DNA of 64,000 nt from Blastomonas natatoria (lineage in GTDB: Bacteria > Pseudomonadota > Alphaproteobacteria > Sphingomonadales > Sphingomonadaceae). Below the pieces are notes generated by a model. The model had not been told where the DNA came from, did no database searches, and saw only the letters and a program-made list of their open reading frames with translations. The stretch spans positions 1-64,000 of the forward strand of contig NZ_QJJM01000008.1 in assembly GCF_003201955.1 (NCBI RefSeq), in the 5' to 3' direction. Of this stretch, positions 15,058 through 24,572 are shown in pieces (within the stretch, counting starts at the first letter, position 1; each line of letters begins with the position of its first letter). The position numbers and the translations under genes are program-made.

Positions 15058-15402
15058 TTCAAGCATTCTCCCCCAGCACACTTGAATGATCATATTTCTT
15101 GTAATGAAACTACAGAAATCGGGCCGTGATTCAAGGCTATGGAAGGGGCGGGAGAAAATCAATGTCATGATAATATGTCCATAATGGATGATTGCTGTAG
15201 ACGAATTTTGATTTGTGTATAATCATGGCAAATGCGCTTATTTCTCGCCTCCGGGATGGCAATCGACTTGATGTTTCTTGATAACGCAGATGGCGTTTCG
15301 GTAGGTGCAGAGATCCTGTCAAAGGGATGCGAACCGCTCACCGCTTGCCTGTGCGGCAGCTAGTGCCTTGCCGCCCCCGCAGGCCGTGTCTATCTAGCGG
15401 CG
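15058..15402. other. AT-rich intergenic region between the nitrilase-like gene and cysK
   Basis: This stretch is distinctly AT-richer than the flanking genes (for example around 15165-15240). It presumably contains divergent promoters for the nitrilase-like gene and cysK. The small open frames in it have poor composition and were not called. No tRNA or attachment site was recognised. Confidence 0.5.
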
Positions 15403-16392
15403 ATGACCATTGCACCGACCACGCTCGACCTGATTGGCAACACTCCGCTCGTGCGGCTCCACGGGCCCAGCGAGGCCGCGGGCTGCGACATCTACGGCAA
15501 GTGCGAATATGCAAATCCCGGCGCATCGGTGAAGGACCGGGCTGCGCTCTACATCGTGCGTGATGCAGAGGAGCGCGGCACGCTCCAGCCCGGCGGCACG
15601 ATCGTCGAGGGCACGGCGGGCAATACCGGTATCGGCCTGGCTCTGGTCGCCAATGCCAAGGGCTACAAGACGATCATCGTCATGCCCGAGACCCAGTCCA
15701 AGGAGAAGATGGACACACTGCGCGCGCTGGGGGCGGAACTGGTTCTGGTCCCGGCGGCGCCCTATGCCAATCCCGGCCATTTCGTGCACACCTCCCGCCG
15801 CCTCGCAGAAGAGACAACGGGTGCGGTCTGGGCGCAGCAGTTCGACAACATCGCCAACCGCCGCGCGCATATCGAAGGCACGGCGGAGGAAATCTGGGCG
15901 CAGATGGACGGGCGGATCGACGGCTTTACCTGCGCGGCAGGCACCGGCGGCACCATCGCGGGCGTCGGAATGGGCCTGAAGGCGCGCGACCCCAAGGCCA
16001 CGATTGCGTTGACCGATCCGCACGGTGCCGCGCTGTTCAACTATTACGCCAATGGCGAGTTGAAGGCAGAAGGCTCGTCCGTCGCAGAAGGCATCGGCCA
16101 GGGGCGCATCACCGGCAACCTGGAAGATGCGCCGATCGACACGCAATTCCGCATCTCGGACGAGGTCGGACTATACTGGGTGCAAAGACTGCTCAAGGAG
16201 GAGGGGCTGTGCCTTGGCCTGTCCTCGGGTATCAACGTCGCAGGCGCGGTCGAACTGGGGCGGACGCTTGGGCCGGGATCGCGCGTCGTAACGATCCTGT
16301 GCGATACGGGCTTCCGGTATCTTTCGACGCTGTACAATCCCGAATGGCTGCGTGCCAAGGGACTGCCTGTCTTCCCCTGGCTGGCCGGTTGA
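15403..16392 (+). CDS. cysK: Cysteine synthase A (O-acetylserine sulfhydrylase)
   Basis: A 329-residue PLP enzyme that makes cysteine from O-acetylserine and sulfide. The PLP lysine is K44 in the GASVKDRAAL segment. The substrate loop VEGTAGNTGIG and the glycine-rich phosphate cradle AGTGGTIAG are both present, as is the C-terminal VVTILCDTGFRYLSTLYN segment typical of CysK. The overall match to bacterial CysK is strong, although cystathionine beta-synthase-like relatives share these motifs. It is preceded by an AT-rich region that probably holds its promoter and followed by two genes for exported proteins. Confidence 0.93.
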   Translation: MTIAPTTLDLIGNTPLVRLHGPSEAAGCDIYGKCEYANPGASVKDRAALYIVRDAEERGTLQPGGTIVEGTAGNTGIGLALVANAKGYKTIIVMPETQSKEKMDTLRALGAELVLVPAAPYANPGHFVHTSRRLAEETTGAVWAQQFDNIANRRAHIEGTAEEIWAQMDGRIDGFTCAAGTGGTIAGVGMGLKARDPKATIALTDPHGAALFNYYANGELKAEGSSVAEGIGQGRITGNLEDAPIDTQFRISDEVGLYWVQRLLKEEGLCLGLSSGINVAGAVELGRTLGPGSRVVTILCDTGFRYLSTLYNPEWLRAKGLPVFPWLAG

Positions 16393-16449
16393 CCTATATT
16401 CCTGACCATGGTCGCTGAAAAAGCCCGCAACACAGGGGGCAACCCCATC

Positions 16450-16764
16450 ATGCACCGGCTGCAGATCGGCATCGGCGGTATCTTCGCGGTGCTGGTGATG
16501 GTCGCGCTCGCTGACATGCTGCTGCAGCGTGCCGGGACCGAAAGGCCTGTCGATACCGCCGTTGTGGCCGAGCCGGGCGTCGATGCAGCGGCTGTGCCGC
16601 CCGTGGTGCAACCGCCCGCAGCCAGCGAACCGCTGGTCGATCTGGGAGTGGTCCCCGACCTTCCCGCTGAAGGGACGCAGCACAGTGTAGGTGGGCAGAC
16701 GCCAGTGGTGGGCGAACTGCAGGATGCACCTCAATCGGGTTCACCCAGCCAGCCACAACAGTGA
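16450..16764 (+). CDS. Small single-pass membrane or exported protein, function unknown
   Basis: About 104 residues: a short polar start (MHRLQIG), one hydrophobic helix (about residues 6-24) and a Pro/Ala/Val-rich tail without hydrophobic segments, so probably a periplasmic tail anchored in the inner membrane. The ATG at 16408 would add 14 residues but has no ribosome binding site; AGGGGG lies about 12 bases before 16450. The stop overlaps the start of the next gene (TGATG), so the two are probably co-translated. No family is recognised. Confidence 0.6.
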   Translation: MHRLQIGIGGIFAVLVMVALADMLLQRAGTERPVDTAVVAEPGVDAAAVPPVVQPPAASEPLVDLGVVPDLPAEGTQHSVGGQTPVVGELQDAPQSGSPSQPQQ

Positions 16765-17549
16765 TGCGTGCATGGCTTGCGCTGACGCTGGCGAGTCTGG
16801 CGGCCGCAGCCTGCACGCCGATGGCTGCGGAACAGCCGGATCACAGGCGCAAGACCGAGGCGCTTTCCCCGATAATCCCCGATATGCCACGTCAGCGGAT
16901 CGCGCTGATGAGCAGCCTGCCGCTGGTCTATGGCGCCGGGGTGGATATGGAAGGCGTCATCGCAGGCAAGGCTGATCCGCATCCGCTGCATCAGGCTCTG
17001 GCAGCTGGGCACGATCTGGTCCTGCCCGATGCGCTGGACGCGCGCACACTCGAAGGGGTGCGCCTTGCCATCTTGGTCCAGCCGCGCGCGCTTGCACCAG
17101 GCGAATTCGTGGCGCTGGACACGTTCGTGCGCACTGGCGGGCGATTGCTGCTCTTCGTCGATCCCATGCTCGAATGGCCCCGCGGGGCCAGCCTCGTCGA
17201 TCCGCAAGGCCCGGTGCGGTCTTCGCTGATGTCACCCCTGCTCAAGCATTGGGGAATCGAGCTGCTGAACCCCGGGATCGAATCGCGGCGGGGGGGTAAA
17301 TCGGGCGCGTTACTGGTCCATCCGGGGCAGTTCGGGGTTTTGCCGGGGAAATCTGGGGACGCGCAATGCCGTGTCGATGATGACGGGCTGTCGGCGCGCT
17401 GCCGGGTGGGGGCCGGAAGGGTGATCCTTGTTGCCGATGCCGATCTGCTTGACCCGGAGATCCTCCGCAACACCGATGAATCCGGGCGTGCCACCCGGCG
17501 GTTCGTGCATGATCTGCTGACAGAGCTGGGCCAGGAGGGCGGCGGATGA
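16764..17549 (+). CDS. Putative lipoprotein, GldG/DUF4350-like
   Basis: A 261-residue protein with an N-terminal signal ending in SLAAAACTP, a plausible lipobox with Cys as the first mature residue. The body resembles the periplasmic domain seen in GldG-type gliding/ABC auxiliary proteins: a QRIALMSSLPLVYG strand, then LVLPDALDARTLEGVRLAILVQPRALAPGE, then a FVRTGGRLLLFVDP segment and a final GRVILVADADLLDPEI strand. I assign it to this fold with moderate confidence only; no ABC partner is nearby. It is translation-coupled to the small membrane protein before it. Confidence 0.65.
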   Translation: MRAWLALTLASLAAAACTPMAAEQPDHRRKTEALSPIIPDMPRQRIALMSSLPLVYGAGVDMEGVIAGKADPHPLHQALAAGHDLVLPDALDARTLEGVRLAILVQPRALAPGEFVALDTFVRTGGRLLLFVDPMLEWPRGASLVDPQGPVRSSLMSPLLKHWGIELLNPGIESRRGGKSGALLVHPGQFGVLPGKSGDAQCRVDDDGLSARCRVGAGRVILVADADLLDPEILRNTDESGRATRRFVHDLLTELGQEGGG

Positions 17550-17577
17550 AGCGACAGCACGGGCCATGTTCGGCTCA

Positions 17578-17653
17578 CCCCAAATCCGGAACGTCAGCCC
17601 CAATGTTACCGTTCTAGGCCCAAAAAACCCCTTCCATCCCCAAGTTTCCCTTG
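17578..17653. promoter_or_regulatory. Regularly spaced CCCCAA repeats upstream of mraZ (candidate MraZ operator)
   Basis: The hexamer CCCCAA occurs at 17578, 17598 and 17638, with GCCCAA at 17618: four copies exactly 20 bases apart. Between them, at 10-base phase, CCCCTT lies at 17628 and CCCTTG at 17648. On the reverse strand this reads TTGGGG. MraZ proteins are known to bind direct repeats of TGGGN-type boxes about 10 bases apart upstream of mraZ, so this array is a good candidate for the autoregulatory site; the inverted orientation relative to E. coli makes it less certain. Confidence 0.5.
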
Positions 17654-17847
17654 GTATGGACTCCCTTAATCGGGGTTCAACCATTCGTGATTCCTTGCCG
17701 ACCTGCGGCGCCCATGCGGTGCGGGAGCTTGCGAACTTTATCCGCTGACAGGCGGGTGGGCTCGCCATTCGGCCAGGGCATCACCGGTCAGCACCCCCGG
17801 ACAGTCAGGGATACGCAACGGGCGCGGCAAAGGGGTGAATTGACCAA

Positions 17848-18342
17848 GTGGCGGAAATCAGTGCCTTTCTTGGTTCTGCATTGACCACCATCGACCCCAA
17901 GGGGCGGATGGCCATCCCGGCTGCGTTCCGCAATCCCATCATCGCAAACTCGAATGGCGAAAGCTCCGTCGTCTTCTCGTTCAATGCGCAGGGCCAGTGC
18001 CTGCAGGGCTATGGCACCGAGCGGCTGAACGCGCTGATCGAACAGATGCGTCGCCGCGAGCAGATCGCCAGCGAGACGGGCGAGGAATTCCGCACCGAAC
18101 TGTTCGGCGGTCCCCGGTTCAACAGCACGGCCACAATCAGCTTCGACGGCAGCGGCCGTCTGATCCTGCCCAAGATGCTGGTGGCCATGGCGAGGATCGA
18201 AAAGCACGTGTTCTTCAGCGGCAACGGCACCGATTTCAGCGTCTGGGGCTATGAGCATCTGATGTCGCTCGATGACCCGCGCCTGGCATCGCAGCAGTTC
18301 AACGCACGTTTCCTGATGGAAGAGCTGGGGGGCAAGCGCTGA
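17848..18342 (+). CDS. mraZ: MraZ, transcriptional regulator of the dcw cluster
   Basis: A 164-residue protein starting with GTG ([20 protein letters not shown]). Two SpoVT/AbrB-like halves are visible: the first around [13 protein letters not shown] and the second around [13 protein letters not shown], each with the conserved glycine-arginine turn. MraZ is a ring-forming DNA-binding protein that represses its own operon and is antagonised by the next gene product, RsmH. It is the first gene of the dcw cluster and overlaps rsmH by one base (TGATG). The repeat array at 17578-17653 is the probable binding site. Confidence 0.93.
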   Translation: MAEISAFLGSALTTIDPKGRMAIPAAFRNPIIANSNGESSVVFSFNAQGQCLQGYGTERLNALIEQMRRREQIASETGEEFRTELFGGPRFNSTATISFDGSGRLILPKMLVAMARIEKHVFFSGNGTDFSVWGYEHLMSLDDPRLASQQFNARFLMEELGGKR

Positions 18343-19334
18343 TGGCCGCACCCGAAACCAGCAAGACGCCGCACAATGCGCCGCACGTTCCCGTGCTGCT
18401 TGAAGAGGTGCTGGACGGGCTGGCGATCCAGCCGGGCGAAGTGCATGTCGATGCGACCTTCGGTGCTGGCGGGTACAGCCGTGCCATGCTGGCAGCGGGG
18501 GCGAACGTCCACGGCTTTGATCGCGATCCCGATGCTGCCGCCACCGGCCAGGCGCTGGTGGAGCAGAGCGAAGGTCGGTTCAGCTTTCATGCCGGGCGCT
18601 TTTCGCAGCTCGCGCAGATGCTGCGCGCCGCAGGTGTGACCCAGGTCGATGGCATCGTGTTCGATATCGGCGTCTCTTCGATGCAGCTCGATCAGGCCGA
18701 GCGTGGTTTCTCGTTCCAGTCGGACGGCCCGCTCGACATGCGGATGGGCCAGGATGGCCTGAGCGCAGCCGATTTCGTCAATACTGCCGACGAAGGCGAT
18801 ATTGCAGACATTCTGTATCTTTACGGCGAGGAGCGCCAGTCGCGCAGGATCGCCCGCGCCATCGTCGCCGCCCGTCCGTTGCAGAGGACGCTCGAGCTGG
18901 CGACGGTGGTGCGTAAGGCTCTGGGCTATCGCCCCGGTGCGCCGAAGGACCCGGCCACGCGCACCTTCCAGGCGATCCGCATCCATGTGAACGGAGAGCT
19001 GGACGAGCTGCGCGAAGGGCTGGTCGCCGCCGAGGCGATGCTCGCGCCGGGCGGACGCCTCGCCGTGGTCAGCTTTCACAGCCTCGAGGACCGCATCGTC
19101 AAGCGCTTCCTCAAGGCGCGATCGGGCAGCGAGGGCGCGGGGTCGCGTCACCTGCCTGACACGTCCGGCCAGCGCCGGGTCCCCAGTTTCGAGAAACCCG
19201 CCAGACCGACCCGGGCGGGCGAGGCCGAATGCGCGCGTAACCCCCGCGCGCGTTCGGCCACCTTGCGGGTGGCGGTACGCAGCAGCGCTCCGGCCTGGGG
19301 TGCATTCGACGATGCGGAAAGGCGGGCGGCATGA
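18342..19334 (+). CDS. rsmH: 16S rRNA (cytosine-1402-N4)-methyltransferase RsmH (MraW)
   Basis: A 330-residue SAM-dependent methyltransferase that modifies C1402 in the decoding centre of 16S rRNA. It opens with the family hallmark [13 protein letters not shown], then the SAM-binding [14 protein letters not shown] and FDRDPDAA segments. [24 protein letters not shown] and the [19 protein letters not shown] block complete the set. The C-terminal tail is Arg-rich. It sits in the universal position after mraZ and overlaps ftsL by four bases. Confidence 0.95.
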   Translation: MAAPETSKTPHNAPHVPVLLEEVLDGLAIQPGEVHVDATFGAGGYSRAMLAAGANVHGFDRDPDAAATGQALVEQSEGRFSFHAGRFSQLAQMLRAAGVTQVDGIVFDIGVSSMQLDQAERGFSFQSDGPLDMRMGQDGLSAADFVNTADEGDIADILYLYGEERQSRRIARAIVAARPLQRTLELATVVRKALGYRPGAPKDPATRTFQAIRIHVNGELDELREGLVAAEAMLAPGGRLAVVSFHSLEDRIVKRFLKARSGSEGAGSRHLPDTSGQRRVPSFEKPARPTRAGEAECARNPRARSATLRVAVRSSAPAWGAFDDAERRAA

Positions 19335-19927
19335 TCCTCGCAGTCAAGCGCCTCAAGACCATCGGCTGGATCGCGCTCATCTTCATCGTCGCGATCGCGC
19401 TCTATCCGCTGTCGCTCAGCGTTGCGACGCTGCGCAGCGACCTCACGCGCACCGAACGCGACATTCTGCGCACACGCGCCGAGATCCGCTATCTGGAAAC
19501 CGAATTCGCTACCCGTGCCAGCCTTGCCCAGCTCGCGATGTGGAACGACCTGGAATATGGCTATGAAGCGCCCAGCGCCGCGCAATATCTTGATGGCGAG
19601 CGCGAACTGGCAAATCTGGGCGAGATCGACAAGCCGCTCGATGAGCCGGTGCGGGTTGCCGCGATGACGATCAAGCCGCAGGCCGAGCCGGCGCCGATCA
19701 AGCCGTCTGAACTGGCCGCCAACACGGTCAAGACGCCCGAGCCGCTCTCGGTTTCGGCCAGTGTCGCGATCATCAGCCCGGCACGGGCGGCAACCGCCGC
19801 AACCGCACCCAAGGCGGCCAGAGCCGGTGACGACAAGAGTGCGGGGCGCCGCCTGCTCGACGATCGGCTGCTCGATCGCATCAATCAGCAGGCCGATGCC
19901 GAATTGAAGAAGACGGGGGGTCAATGA
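19331..19927 (+). CDS. ftsL: Cell division protein FtsL
   Basis: A 198-residue bitopic membrane protein: short cytoplasmic start, one membrane helix (about residues 9-31, [20 protein letters not shown]), then a heptad-rich segment ([25 protein letters not shown]) that should pair with FtsB in the divisome. Sequence conservation of FtsL is weak, and the call rests on topology and on its position between rsmH and ftsI. It is about twice the usual length because of an Ala/Pro-rich tail after residue 110, whose role is unknown. It overlaps ftsI by four bases. Confidence 0.85.
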   Translation: MILAVKRLKTIGWIALIFIVAIALYPLSLSVATLRSDLTRTERDILRTRAEIRYLETEFATRASLAQLAMWNDLEYGYEAPSAAQYLDGERELANLGEIDKPLDEPVRVAAMTIKPQAEPAPIKPSELAANTVKTPEPLSVSASVAIISPARAATAATAPKAARAGDDKSAGRRLLDDRLLDRINQQADAELKKTGGQ

Positions 19928-21633
19928 CTGCGCTTGCGTCTGGAAGTCACAGGGTCCGTCTGGCCAGCAAGCGCCAGCATCTCACGCTCACCGCCCAGGT
20001 TCGTCTGGTGGCGGTGCTTGCGCTTTTCGCGCTGGGTGTCGGCGCCATCCTGTTGCGGCTGACCTTTATCGGTGTCTTCGGCGAGCAGGCCCAGGCAGCG
20101 ACGCGCTCTGCTCTGGTCGATCCCGGCCGGGGGGACATTGTCGACCGCAACGGCGTGCCGCTGGCGCGCACCATCGACGGCTATGCCATTCGCGTCGTGC
20201 CGGACCGGCTGATCGGCGACCGCCGGGTGCTTGCCCGCAAGCTGGCGGAAATCTTCCCCGACACGTCCGAAGAGCGTTTCCTCAAGCTGCTCAGTCGTAC
20301 CAAGCCCACGTATCTTCGCCATCGCGCGGTGCCCGAAGAGGTCAACCGCGTCCATGCCCTGGGCGAGGTCGGTATCGAATTCCCGCGCGAGAAGGAACGC
20401 TTCTATCCGCAGCTGCAGCTGGCTGCGCACGTGCTCGGCTATGTTCATCCCGATGGCCATGGCGTCTCGGGCATGGAGCGGGCGATGGACGCAGAGCTCA
20501 TCGATCCGAAAAAGCGGCTGACCCCATCGGCGCTGTCGATCGACATCCGCGTCCAGGCGGCGCTGGAGGATGAACTCGGCAAGGGCATGAAGGCCTATGA
20601 CGCCAAGGCTGCAGCGGGAATCGTGCTCGACGTCGAAACCGGCGAAGTCATGGCCATGACCTCGCTGCCCAGCTTCAACCCCAACCAGTTCGATGCTGAC
20701 AGCATCGCCTTCGAGGCAAATCAGGTCACTTATCGCTTCTTCGAACTGGGATCGACGTTCAAGCCGCTGACCGTCGCTGCGGCGATCGATGCAGGCACGG
20801 TGACCAGCATGGCACGTCGCTATGATGCCAGTCGCCCGCTCAAGGTCGCAGGCTTCCAGATCCGCGATTCCCATTCGTCGGGGCGCTGGCTCAACGTGCC
20901 CGAAACGCTGGTGCACAGCTCCAACATCGTGACCGCGCAGATTGCGGATGAACTGGGACCGGAACGGCTGCAGGCGGTGATGCGCAAGCTGCATTTCGAT
21001 CGTCAGGCCGAAATCAACCTTCGTGAGCGTGCCAAGCCGCTCTGGCCGGCCCAATGGGGCAGGCTCACCAACATGACAGTGGGCTATGGCCATGGCATCG
21101 CGGTGACGCCGCTGCATCTTGCTTCGGCCTATGCCGCGATGGTCAATGGCGGCCTCTACCGCCCGGCGACGCTGCTCAAGCTCAACCCGGCGGACGTGCC
21201 GCGCGGCGAGCGCGTGTTCAAGGCCTCGACCAGCGCGCGCATGAACCAGCTGCTGCGCATGATCGTGCGCGACGGCACCGGCCGCAAGGCAGAAGCTCCG
21301 GGTTTCCGCGTGGGCGGCAAGACGGGCTCGGCAGAAAAGCCGGGCGCCGGCGGCTACAGGCGCAGCTCGGTGGTGGCAACCTTCGCTGCTGCCTTCCCGA
21401 TGGACAAGCCGCGCTATGTGGTGATCGTCATGATCGACGAGCCCTCGGGCAACCAGGCGTCTTCGTTCCAGCGCACCGCTGGCTGGACTGCCGCCCCGGT
21501 GGTCGCCAAGCTGGTGCCGCGGATCGGCCCGATGCTGGGTGTCATTCCCGATGACCGGCGCGATGTCGACGTATCCGAACTTATGCCGCTGCTTTGGAAG
21601 GCGCCGGGCACGAAATCGGACGATCCGGTATAG
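19924..21633 (+). CDS. ftsI: Septal peptidoglycan transpeptidase FtsI (PBP3)
   Basis: A 569-residue class B penicillin-binding protein that cross-links septal peptidoglycan. One N-terminal membrane helix lies at about residues 26-48 (LVAVLALFALGVGAILLRL), followed by the pedestal domain. The transpeptidase motifs are all present: the nucleophile S277 in STFK, S332-S333-N334, and KTGS at 466-469. GYGHGIAVTPLHLASAYA is the usual segment between the last two. It follows ftsL in the dcw cluster; about 96 bases separate it from murE, the longest gap between two genes upstream of ftsZ in this cluster. Confidence 0.95.
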   Translation: MTALASGSHRVRLASKRQHLTLTAQVRLVAVLALFALGVGAILLRLTFIGVFGEQAQAATRSALVDPGRGDIVDRNGVPLARTIDGYAIRVVPDRLIGDRRVLARKLAEIFPDTSEERFLKLLSRTKPTYLRHRAVPEEVNRVHALGEVGIEFPREKERFYPQLQLAAHVLGYVHPDGHGVSGMERAMDAELIDPKKRLTPSALSIDIRVQAALEDELGKGMKAYDAKAAAGIVLDVETGEVMAMTSLPSFNPNQFDADSIAFEANQVTYRFFELGSTFKPLTVAAAIDAGTVTSMARRYDASRPLKVAGFQIRDSHSSGRWLNVPETLVHSSNIVTAQIADELGPERLQAVMRKLHFDRQAEINLRERAKPLWPAQWGRLTNMTVGYGHGIAVTPLHLASAYAAMVNGGLYRPATLLKLNPADVPRGERVFKASTSARMNQLLRMIVRDGTGRKAEAPGFRVGGKTGSAEKPGAGGYRRSSVVATFAAAFPMDKPRYVVIVMIDEPSGNQASSFQRTAGWTAAPVVAKLVPRIGPMLGVIPDDRRDVDVSELMPLLWKAPGTKSDDPV

Positions 21634-21729
21634 GCAGTTATGCACAGGCCCATGATGCAGGGGGTTGCATCTGAAGCGGCGAAAAATAGAGGAGGCGGGA
21701 ATTTTCTGGGTCGGTAAAAGGGACGCACA

Positions 21730-23157
21730 ATGAGACTGGGTGAACTGGCATCAGGGCTGTCGGGCGACGCATCGGCGCAGACAGTCACCGGCTTTGCCAT
21801 TGATCACCGCAAGGTTGCGCCCGGTACGGTTTTCGGGGCCTTCAAGGGTGCGCGTTTCAACGGCGAGGATTTCATCGCCGATGCCGTCGCTGCCGGCGCG
21901 ATTGCCGTTGTCGCCAGGCCGGAGGCGAAGGTGGAGGGTGCGGTCCATATCGCCGATGCCAACCCTCGCCGCACCTTCGCGCTGGCCGCTGCGCGCTTCT
22001 TTACCCCCGTGCCCGCGCATGTCGCTGCCGTTACCGGCACCAACGGCAAGACCTCGACCGCCGAGATGACGCGCCAGCTCTGGCGCATGGCCGGCCATAA
22101 TGCCGCCTCGATCGGGACGCTGGGCGTCACCACCTCGGTCGATCAGGCGAGCACCGGGCTTACCACGCCCGACATCGTGACCTTTCTCGGCAACATGTCG
22201 GGCCTCGCGCGCGAGGGCGTGACCCATGCGATCTTCGAGGCGTCGAGCCACGGCCTGTCGCAGTTCCGCACCGAAGGACTGCCCGTCCAGGTCGGCGCGT
22301 TCACCAATCTGAGCCGCGACCATCTCGACTATCACGGCACGATGGAGGCCTATTTCGAGGCCAAGATGCGGCTGATCGACGAGGTCGTCGCCGATGACGG
22401 CCATTTCGTCGTCTGGTCCGATGACGAATGGTCGCAAGCCGTGATCGACCGCGTCAAGGCGCGCGGCCTCAGCCTGATGACCGTCGGCGAGGCGGGCGAG
22501 GCGATCCGTCTGGTGAGCCGCACCCCGACCCAGCTCGGGCAGCAGCTGGTGCTCGAGCACGCCGGTTCCCAGGTGAAGGTCAATCTGCCGCTGATCGGCG
22601 CCTATCAGGCTGCCAATGCTCTGGTTTCCGCCGGGATCGTCATCGCCGCAGGCGGGGCGCCTGCCCAGGTGTTCGACCATATGGCGCGGCTGCAGCCGGT
22701 GCGTGGGCGGCTAGAGCGCGCGGTGATTACCCGCGAAGGCGCGCCGGTCTATGTCGATTATGCCCACACCCCCGATGGTCTGGTCGCCGCCATTGCCGCC
22801 TTGCGCCCGCATGTCTCGGGCAGGCTGATCACGCTGTTCGGTGCGGGCGGTGATCGTGACACCGGCAAGCGTCCGCAAATGGGCAAGGTCGCAAGTGACC
22901 TGTCCGATGTCGTGATCGTCACCGACGACAATCCCCGTTCGGAGGATCCGGCCAGTATCCGCGCGGCGATCATGGCGGCAGCGCCCGATGCCACGGAGAT
23001 CGGTGGACGGCGCGAGGCGATCGCCGCTGCCATCCGGATGGCGGGCAAGGACGATATCGTGCTGCTGGCGGGCAAGGGCCATGAACAGGGTCAGATTGTC
23101 GGCGACCGGGTCCTGCCGTTCGACGATGTGCAGGTTGCGCGAGAGTGCGCGGCATGA
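21730..23157 (+). CDS. murE: UDP-MurNAc-tripeptide synthetase MurE (meso-DAP adding)
   Basis: A 475-residue ATP-dependent ligase. The three Mur-ligase domains are visible: an N-terminal UDP-binding part with FAIDHRKVAPGTVFGAF, the central ATP-binding domain with VTGTNGKTSTAEMT and the carbamylated-lysine region, and a C-terminal domain with VDYAHTPDGL. The DNPR motif (TDDNPRSEDP) is the known marker for meso-diaminopimelate as the added amino acid, as expected in a Gram-negative. It overlaps murF by four bases (ATGA). Confidence 0.95.
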   Translation: MRLGELASGLSGDASAQTVTGFAIDHRKVAPGTVFGAFKGARFNGEDFIADAVAAGAIAVVARPEAKVEGAVHIADANPRRTFALAAARFFTPVPAHVAAVTGTNGKTSTAEMTRQLWRMAGHNAASIGTLGVTTSVDQASTGLTTPDIVTFLGNMSGLAREGVTHAIFEASSHGLSQFRTEGLPVQVGAFTNLSRDHLDYHGTMEAYFEAKMRLIDEVVADDGHFVVWSDDEWSQAVIDRVKARGLSLMTVGEAGEAIRLVSRTPTQLGQQLVLEHAGSQVKVNLPLIGAYQAANALVSAGIVIAAGGAPAQVFDHMARLQPVRGRLERAVITREGAPVYVDYAHTPDGLVAAIAALRPHVSGRLITLFGAGGDRDTGKRPQMGKVASDLSDVVIVTDDNPRSEDPASIRAAIMAAAPDATEIGGRREAIAAAIRMAGKDDIVLLAGKGHEQGQIVGDRVLPFDDVQVARECAA

Positions 23158-24572
23158 GCCTCTGGACTGCATCCGAACTTGCTGACGCCACCGGCGGCAC
23201 CGCCTCGACCGACTTCGCGGTCAGCGGCGTCGCGTTCGATTCGCGCGAGATCGAGCCCGGCGACCTGTTCATAGCGATGCGCGGCGAGGCGACCGACGGG
23301 CATCTGTTCATCGACCGTGCCATGGCCGCAGGCGCAGCGGGCGTTATCTGCGAACGGCCGGTCGATCACCCGCACGTGCTGGTTGCCGACAGTGCCGCCG
23401 CGCTGACGGCGCTCGGCCATGCGGCGCGCGCGCGCAGCAGCGCGACGATCGTCGGGGTGACTGGCTCGGCGGGCAAGACCGGGACCAAGGAGGCCCTGTT
23501 CCACGCGCTCGACCGGATGGTGCCCGGTACGGTGCACCGCTCGGTCAAGAGCTACAACAACCATGTCGGCGTGCCGCTGAGCCTTGCCCGCATGCCACGG
23601 GATGCGAAGTTCGGCGTGTTCGAAATGGGCATGAACCATGCAGGCGAACTGGCCGAACTGACCCGGATCGTCCGCCCCCACGTTGCGCTGATCACCACGA
23701 TCGCACCCGCGCATATCGGCAATTTCAGCAATGGCGAAGAAGGCATTGCCGATGCCAAGGCCGAAATCTTCCAGGGGCTTGAGCCGGGTGGTACCGCGAT
23801 CGTGCCGCACAACAACCGTCATTATCCGCGCCTCTATGCCGCCGCCCAGGCGCATGCGCATGTCATCCGCCGCTTCGGCAGCCAGAGCGACAGCGAAACC
23901 CGGCTGATCGATGCGATCCCCGCGCCCGAAGGGGGGTCCCTGATTACGGCGCAGATCGGCGATGCGCGGCTGTGCTTCCGCGTGTCCGCGCCTGGAGAGC
24001 ATTGGGTGATGAACGCGCTGGCGGTGATGACCGCCGTCGATGCGGCGGGCGGCGACCTGGCAATTGCGGGCCTTGCCCTGGCCGATCTGCCGGGCATGTC
24101 GGGGCGTGGCGAGCGGATGCAGGTGGCAACGCCCGATGGCGGTGCTGCACTGCTGATCGACGAGGCCTATAACGCCAACCCCGCCTCGATGGCGGCGACC
24201 CTTGCGCTGCTCGGCCAGGAAAGGGCCAATCACCGGATAGCGGTGCTGGGGGCGATGAAGGAGCTGGGCGAGACCTCGGACAGCTATCATGCCGGGCTTT
24301 CAGCCCCGATCATGGCCGCCCGGGTCGATCATGTCATTCTGGTCGGCGACGAAATGGCACCCTTGGCCGATGCGCTCGCCAAATCGCTTGAGTGGCAGGG
24401 CACAATCGCGCATGTGCCCGCCGCCGATGCGGCGCTGCCTGCGCTGCTGGCCGTTCTGGGCGATGGCGATGCACTGCTCGTCAAGGGGTCCAATTCCGTG
24501 GGATTGTCCGCACTGGTGCGCGCGCTGGCAGCTCGGCCGGCCGCATCCGCCATGTCGCGGGAGGGGGTTTGA
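23154..24572 (+). CDS. murF: UDP-MurNAc-pentapeptide synthetase MurF
   Basis: A 472-residue ligase that adds D-Ala-D-Ala to the UDP-MurNAc-tripeptide. It has the [18 protein letters not shown] start typical of MurF, the P-loop [20 protein letters not shown], the [17 protein letters not shown] segment, and the [19 protein letters not shown] block that distinguishes MurF from the other Mur ligases. [15 protein letters not shown] lies in the C-terminal domain. The ATG at 23154 overlapping the murE stop is chosen over one three codons earlier. It overlaps mraY by one base. Confidence 0.95.
   Translation: MSLWTASELADATGGTASTDFAVSGVAFDSREIEPGDLFIAMRGEATDGHLFIDRAMAAGAAGVICERPVDHPHVLVADSAAALTALGHAARARSSATIVGVTGSAGKTGTKEALFHALDRMVPGTVHRSVKSYNNHVGVPLSLARMPRDAKFGVFEMGMNHAGELAELTRIVRPHVALITTIAPAHIGNFSNGEEGIADAKAEIFQGLEPGGTAIVPHNNRHYPRLYAAAQAHAHVIRRFGSQSDSETRLIDAIPAPEGGSLITAQIGDARLCFRVSAPGEHWVMNALAVMTAVDAAGGDLAIAGLALADLPGMSGRGERMQVATPDGGAALLIDEAYNANPASMAATLALLGQERANHRIAVLGAMKELGETSDSYHAGLSAPIMAARVDHVILVGDEMAPLADALAKSLEWQGTIAHVPAADAALPALLAVLGDGDALLVKGSNSVGLSALVRALAARPAASAMSREGV

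Noticed and set aside
15137-15322. A 61-codon frame upstream of the nitrilase-like gene
   Set aside because: Composition is unlike coding sequence, and the region looks like an AT-rich promoter gap.
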